From positions 1-8,174 of the forward strand of contig JAUWAH010000085.1 in NCBI GenBank assembly GCA_030602145.1: a DNA stretch of 8,174 nucleotides. The letters are read 5' to 3'. A program made the translations under genes and the position numbers. Under the pieces are notes generated by a model that made no database searches, was not told the origin of the DNA, and saw only the letters and a program-made list of their open reading frames with translations. This DNA is from Desulfobulbus sp. GTDB taxonomy: Bacteria > Desulfobacterota > Desulfobulbia > Desulfobulbales > Desulfobulbaceae. Shown here piece by piece: positions 5,142 through 8,174 of this stretch. The first letter of the stretch is position 1, and the number at the start of each line of letters is the position of its first letter.

Positions 5142-6716
5142 ATGGCGCGAGACCTCAGTCAGGCGGTGGAATTGATCAAGGCTTTCGAAGGCATCCTGGA
5201 CGGCGATCCGACCACGGTCAACCTCGATCCCTATCTCTGTCCGGCCGGGTATTGGACCATCGGCTGGGGGCACGTGGTCACAGGTCCGGACGGCAAGATG
5301 CTCAAGGGAGCCGACAACAAGGCCCAGGCCCGGGCCGTCTATCCCGCCGGCATCACCAGGGATGAGGCCGACACCCTGCTGGCCGACGATGTCCGCCGCT
5401 TTGCCGCCGGTGTGGAACGGGCGGTCAAGGTGCCGATCAGCGATACCCAGTTCTGCGCCCTGGTCAGCTTTGCCTACAACGTCGGCATCGGCGCCCTGGA
5501 AAAGTCGACCCTGCTCCGGCTGCTCAACGAGGGCAACCCTGACCAGGTTTCGGCCCAGATGATGCGCTGGACCAAGGCCGGCGGTAAGGAACTGGCCGGA
5601 TTGCGGCGTCGGCGCGAGGCCGAGGCGGCACTGTGGCGGTCTGAGGCGGTTGCCCCCACCGTCGCCGAACAACCAGCACCGGCCGTGGTGACCACCCCGG
5701 CCCAACCCCAAGAACAACCTTTCATCGCCAGGAGTGGAGCCATGTTGTTTCTGACCAACCGGTATCCCAAGGGTGCCCTGCATCTCGAACCCGGTCGCGC
5801 CTTTGAATTCGACCTGAACAATAACGCGCCCAGCAACGTGGTCTTCGCCTGCCGGCGGGACCCGAACGGCGCCATCACCACCGTCGGCCGTGACCCGTTC
5901 ATGCTGGAGCTGAAGAAGGCTCCCTACCGGCAACTGCTTCTCTACATCCACGGCTACTCAAATCTGCCCGAGGACGTGTTCAAGGCAGCCGCCGAGTTTC
6001 AGGAACTGTGCGACGCCAAGAGCAAGCAGGAAGTCCTGGTGGTGCCGGTCATCTGGCCCTGCGACAACGACCTGGGCATCATCAAGGATTACTGGGACGA
6101 TCAGAAGGCGGCGGACGCCAGCGCCACCTCCTTTGCCCGGGCCCTGCAGCGGTTTGCCGAATGGCGCAATTCCGAGGAGAACGATCCGGAAAACGATCCC
6201 TGCCTCAAGCGGATCAACATCCTGGCCCATTCCATGGGCAACCGGGTCCTGCGCGAGACCCTGGCCGCCTGGGACAAGTACGACCTGGCCGACGGCGTGC
6301 CGCTGCTCTTCCGCAACACCTTCCTGGTGGCGGCGGACATCGAGAACGAATCGATCCATCGCGGTGAAAAGGGGCAGTTGATCTGCGACGCCTCGCGCAA
6401 CGTCGTCGTCTACTACGCCTCCGACGACTTGGCCCTGCGCAGCAGCAAGGCGGCCAACCTGAAGAACAAGATCGCCTCCCGCCGACTTGGCCACAGCGGC
6501 CCGGAGAACATGGAGTTGACACCGCACAACGTCTATATCGTCGACTGCGACGACGTCAACAACATCTACGACTTTCCCAAGGGGCACAGCTATTTCCGTA
6601 GCGGCCGGACCCCGGGGCGGCCGGGCGTGGTCTTTGACCACATCTTCGATTGCCTGAGTACCGGCCGGGTCGCCAGCGACGATCCCCTGCGCCGGTCCAC
6701 GATCCTGCGCGCCTAG
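5142..6716 (+). CDS. GH24 phage-type lysozyme fused to DUF900-like alpha/beta hydrolase
   Basis: A 524-residue two-enzyme fusion. Residues 1-168 are a GH24 muramidase of phage endolysin type, expected to cut peptidoglycan: Glu16 (KAFEG) is the catalytic acid, CPAGYWTIGWGH (33-44) the signature with Thr39, and ALVSFAYNVGIGAL (106-119) the conserved core helix. Cys33 replaces the usual Asp, and the Glu-Cys spacing is 16 residues instead of 8. Residues 170-195 are a Pro/Ala/Gln linker. Residues 201-510 resemble DUF900 alpha/beta hydrolases: oxyanion-region YIHGYSN (268-274), nucleophile elbow LAHSMGN with Ser364, likely acid Asp399 (VAADIEN) and likely His482 (GHSYF). The likely substrate is a lipid or other ester, but this is unproven. 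There is no signal peptide or membrane segment, so release needs a holin, lysis or a secretion system. AGGGAG 7 nt before the ATG fixes the start; the frame runs open further up to 5013, but that part looks non-coding. A secreted lysozyme inhibitor lies upstream. Confidence 0.9.
   Translation: MARDLSQAVELIKAFEGILDGDPTTVNLDPYLCPAGYWTIGWGHVVTGPDGKMLKGADNKAQARAVYPAGITRDEADTLLADDVRRFAAGVERAVKVPISDTQFCALVSFAYNVGIGALEKSTLLRLLNEGNPDQVSAQMMRWTKAGGKELAGLRRRREAEAALWRSEAVAPTVAEQPAPAVVTTPAQPQEQPFIARSGAMLFLTNRYPKGALHLEPGRAFEFDLNNNAPSNVVFACRRDPNGAITTVGRDPFMLELKKAPYRQLLLYIHGYSNLPEDVFKAAAEFQELCDAKSKQEVLVVPVIWPCDNDLGIIKDYWDDQKAADASATSFARALQRFAEWRNSEENDPENDPCLKRINILAHSMGNRVLRETLAAWDKYDLADGVPLLFRNTFLVAADIENESIHRGEKGQLICDASRNVVVYYASDDLALRSSKAANLKNKIASRRLGHSGPENMELTPHNVYIVDCDDVNNIYDFPKGHSYFRSGRTPGRPGVVFDHIFDCLSTGRVASDDPLRRSTILRA
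5730..5744 (+). promoter_or_regulatory. Candidate internal translation start at the domain junction
   Basis: AGGAG (5730-5734) stands 7 nt before an in-frame ATG (5742-5744, Met201), exactly where the linker ends and the hydrolase domain begins (MLFLTNRYPKGAL). Initiation here would give a separate hydrolase of about 324 residues besides the full-length fusion. Chance AGGAG within a Gln/Arg/Ser codon context is possible. Confidence 0.4.
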
Positions 6717-6741
6717 CCTCCATTCACCGACCCGCCCGATG

Positions 6742-6773
6742 CCGGCATTCCGGATCAACCTCCGGGATGCCGG
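6742..6773 (+). terminator. Strong hairpin after the lysozyme-hydrolase gene
   Basis: CCGGCATTCCGG (6742-6753) pairs with CCGGGATGCCGG (6762-6773), 12 bp with one G-T pair and an 8-nt loop, 25 nt after the TAG stop. No T-run follows, so it may be a rho-assisted terminator, a 3' stabiliser or a REP-like palindrome. It separates the fusion gene from the next operon. Confidence 0.5.
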
Positions 6774-6815
6774 TTCCCGCACCGATCAACCCCTTGTTCT
6801 TCCCGGAGCGCCGGC

Positions 6816-7385
6816 ATGAACCAGACACTCTTGCTCATCGACATCCAGAACGATTATTTTCCCGGCGGCGCCATGGAACTGGCCGGCGGCCTGGAGGCCG
6901 GCCAGGCGGCGGCAAGCCTGGCGGATGGGTTTCGCCGGCACGATCTTTCGGTGATCCATGTCCAGCATATCGCTACCCGGCCGGGGGCCACCTTTTTCCT
7001 CCCGGAAACCGATGGGGTCGATTTCCATGGAAGCGTCGCGCCGCAGGCCGGCGAACTGGTGGTGATCAAGCATTTCCCCAGTGCCTTCCGGCAGACGGGA
7101 CTGCTCGAACACCTCCGCAGGCGGCAGGTCACCCGGCTGGTGATCGCCGGGATGATGACCCACATGTGCATCGACACCACCGTCCGGGCGGCTACGGACC
7201 TGGGCTTCAACTGTGTGCTGGCCCATGACGCCTGCGCCACCCGGGACCTGACCTTTGCCGGGGTGACCGTGCCCGCCGCCCAGGTCCAGGCGGCCTATAT
7301 GGCGGCACTTGACGGCCCGTTCGCCGAGGTCTCATCGGCGGAAACGATCCGGGCCGGCCTGTCGCTGCCCAGGAGAAGACCATGA
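6816..7385 (+). CDS. Isochorismatase-family cysteine hydrolase
   Basis: A 189-residue cytoplasmic hydrolase of the isochorismatase-like fold, which cleaves amide or enol-ether bonds in small molecules. The catalytic triad is visible: Asp9 (LLLIDIQNDYFPGG), Lys85 (VVIKHFPSAF) and Cys118 (AGMMTHMCIDTTVRAA), the last preceded by the family's usual cis-peptide region. Length is typical. It lacks the metal-binding DxHP segment of nicotinamidases, so nicotinamide is an unlikely substrate; the actual substrate is unknown. GGAG (6805-6808) lies 7 nt before the ATG. The stop overlaps the next gene's start by 4 nt (ATGA), so the two are translated together, possibly for detoxification or turnover of an aromatic or quinone-like compound. 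Confidence 0.9.
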   Translation: MNQTLLLIDIQNDYFPGGAMELAGGLEAGQAAASLADGFRRHDLSVIHVQHIATRPGATFFLPETDGVDFHGSVAPQAGELVVIKHFPSAFRQTGLLEHLRRRQVTRLVIAGMMTHMCIDTTVRAATDLGFNCVLAHDACATRDLTFAGVTVPAAQVQAAYMAALDGPFAEVSSAETIRAGLSLPRRRP

Positions 7386-7987
7386 CCATCGTGGTGATCC
7401 TCGCCCATCCCGACGTGGGGAGTTTCAACCACGCCATCGCCCGGACCGTGGTGGACCGGCTGACCGCGGCTGGCCATGCGGTGGTGGTGCACGACCTCTA
7501 TCGGGAAGGTTTCGAAGCTGTCCTGCCCGGCGGGGAAATCCCGAGGGAGGCGCCGCTGCCGCTCGTCATCGCCCGCCACTGCGAGGAGATCGCCGCCGCC
7601 GACGGGATCGTCATCATTCATCCCAACTGGTGGGGCATGCCGCCCGCCATTCTCAAGGGCTGGGTCGATCGGGTGATCCGGCCGGGCGTGGCCTATACGT
7701 TCCTGGAGGGCGACTCCGGCGAGGGCGTGCCGGTGGGGTTGCTCAAGGCGCGCGCCGCCCTGGTGTTCAACACCTCCAACACCGAGGCGGAGCGGGAACG
7801 GGCGGTGTTCGGCGATCCGTTGGAAACCCTCTGGAAAAACTGCATTTTCGGGTTGTGCGGCGTGGACCGCTTCGTCCGGCGGACCTTCGGCGTGGTGGTG
7901 ACCAGCAGCGCCGCACAGCGGGCCGAATGGTTGGCCGAGGCCGCGACGATGGTCGATGACCTGTTCCCCGGAACCGACGGGAGTTGA
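7382..7987 (+). CDS. NAD(P)H oxidoreductase, flavodoxin-like fold (NQO/KefF-MdaB type)
   Basis: A 201-residue flavoprotein expected to transfer two electrons from NAD(P)H to quinones or similar acceptors in the cytoplasm. The N-terminal strand and flavin-phosphate loop read VVILAHPDVGSFNHAIA (4-20), and the family signature PNWWGMPPAILKGWVDRVI (81-99) contacts the flavin. PGVAYTF (101-107) and the LVFNTSNT strand (127-134) fit as well. It has no KefC-type transporter beside it, so a potassium-efflux role is unsupported. AGGAG (7371-7375) lies 6 nt before the ATG, inside the end of the upstream cysteine hydrolase gene, and the ATGA overlap indicates translational coupling. Exact acceptor unknown. 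Confidence 0.9.
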   Translation: MTIVVILAHPDVGSFNHAIARTVVDRLTAAGHAVVVHDLYREGFEAVLPGGEIPREAPLPLVIARHCEEIAAADGIVIIHPNWWGMPPAILKGWVDRVIRPGVAYTFLEGDSGEGVPVGLLKARAALVFNTSNTEAERERAVFGDPLETLWKNCIFGLCGVDRFVRRTFGVVVTSSAAQRAEWLAEAATMVDDLFPGTDGS

Positions 7988-8116
7988 CCGGAAAGGATTG
8001 CCCCGCCAGGCCATTTATGGCAAGTTAGGGACTCGACCATCCGCCCGGCTGCCGGTCCCACGCGGACCAAGCCGACGGAACAATCCCCCAGTTGGCCTGA
8101 CAAGTCCTTCGTCTCC

Positions 8117-8174
8117 ATGGAATTGCTCGCTCTCGTCCTTCTGCCACTCTTTGGCGCCCTGTTGCCGCCGCTGG
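8117..8174 (+). CDS. Start of a probable membrane protein (3' end outside window)
   Basis: Only 19 codons are visible: MELLALVLLPLFGALLPPL. This is a strongly hydrophobic N-terminus with helix-breaking prolines, typical of a first transmembrane helix, for example in proton-translocating subunits of the NADH dehydrogenase/antiporter/hydrogenase-4 family, but that is a guess. No good ribosome binding site precedes the ATG, and the upstream 129 nt hold only weak hairpins such as GGTCC (8054-8058) / GGACC (8064-8068). It is the weakest gene call in the window. Confidence 0.45.
   Translation, partial: MELLALVLLPLFGALLPPL

Noticed and set aside
5111..5365. ATG at 5111 with GGAGGA (5097-5102) 8 nt upstream, out of frame with the lysozyme
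   Set aside because: Good spacing, but the frame reads Gly/Arg/Gln-rich noise through the GH24 motifs and the ribosome binding site is inside the leader hairpin. A small attenuating leader peptide cannot be fully excluded.
5106..6773. Integron cassette (attC site) around the lysozyme fusion
   Set aside because: The flanking hairpins are alike but lack the RYYYAAC/GTTRRRY ends of attC sites.
4956..6782. Minus-strand frames of 331 and 274 codons opposite the lysozyme fusion
   Set aside because: The plus strand has all catalytic motifs; these are GC-bias shadows.
6816..7385. Nicotinamidase (pncA)
   Set aside because: The Asp-Lys-Cys triad is shared by the superfamily, but the metal-binding DxHP segment of nicotinamidases is absent.
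1..8174. CRISPR arrays, tRNA or rRNA genes, transposase genes
   Set aside because: No regularly spaced direct repeats, cloverleaf or rRNA signatures, or transposase motifs were seen on either strand.

Overview
This 8.2 kb window reads as chromosome of a GC-rich (about 60%) Gram-negative bacterium. The support is a periplasmic lysozyme inhibitor of a kind known from Gram-negatives, several signal peptides, and at least two head-to-head REP-like repeat pairs of the sort common in Proteobacteria and Desulfobacterota. The exact taxon cannot be fixed from the sequence; every gene recognised here is on the + strand.

Layout. (1) 2-901: the 3' part of an exported protein of unknown function, closed by a terminator-like hairpin. 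(2) 902-1208: an intergenic stretch with an inverted pair of REP-like elements. (3) 1209-3989: a 926-residue MmeI-like single-chain restriction-modification enzyme (nuclease, N6-adenine methyltransferase and target-recognition domain in one chain). Its target-recognition segment is much richer in AT than the rest of the gene. A second REP-like inverted pair lies just downstream, so the gene sits between two such pairs. (4) 4144-4782: a secreted two-module lysozyme inhibitor (LprI-like plus MliC-like). (5) 4783-5141: a leader region with a terminator, a REP-like palindrome, a possible promoter, a perfect AT-rich palindrome and a hairpin just before the next ribosome binding site. (6) 5142-6716: a GH24 phage-type lysozyme fused to a DUF900-like serine alpha/beta hydrolase. 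(7) 6816-7987: a translationally coupled pair, an isochorismatase-family cysteine hydrolase and a flavodoxin-fold NAD(P)H oxidoreductase. (8) 8117-8174: the first 19 codons of a probable membrane protein.

The most interesting unit is 4144-6716. A signal-peptide-bearing lysozyme inhibitor lies directly upstream of a signal-less protein that joins a peptidoglycan-cutting lysozyme to a probable lipase or esterase. This resembles an effector-immunity or lysis-protection pair: one polypeptide could attack cell wall and lipid while the periplasmic inhibitor protects the producer. A well-placed ribosome binding site and ATG at the domain junction (5730-5744) suggest the hydrolase may also be made alone. 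This is inference; no secretion apparatus, holin or delivery domain is visible here.

The MmeI-like gene is an independent defence gene that appears to lie between gene 1 and the inhibitor. The 6816-7987 pair looks like ordinary redox or detoxification metabolism, separated from the lysozyme fusion by a strong hairpin.
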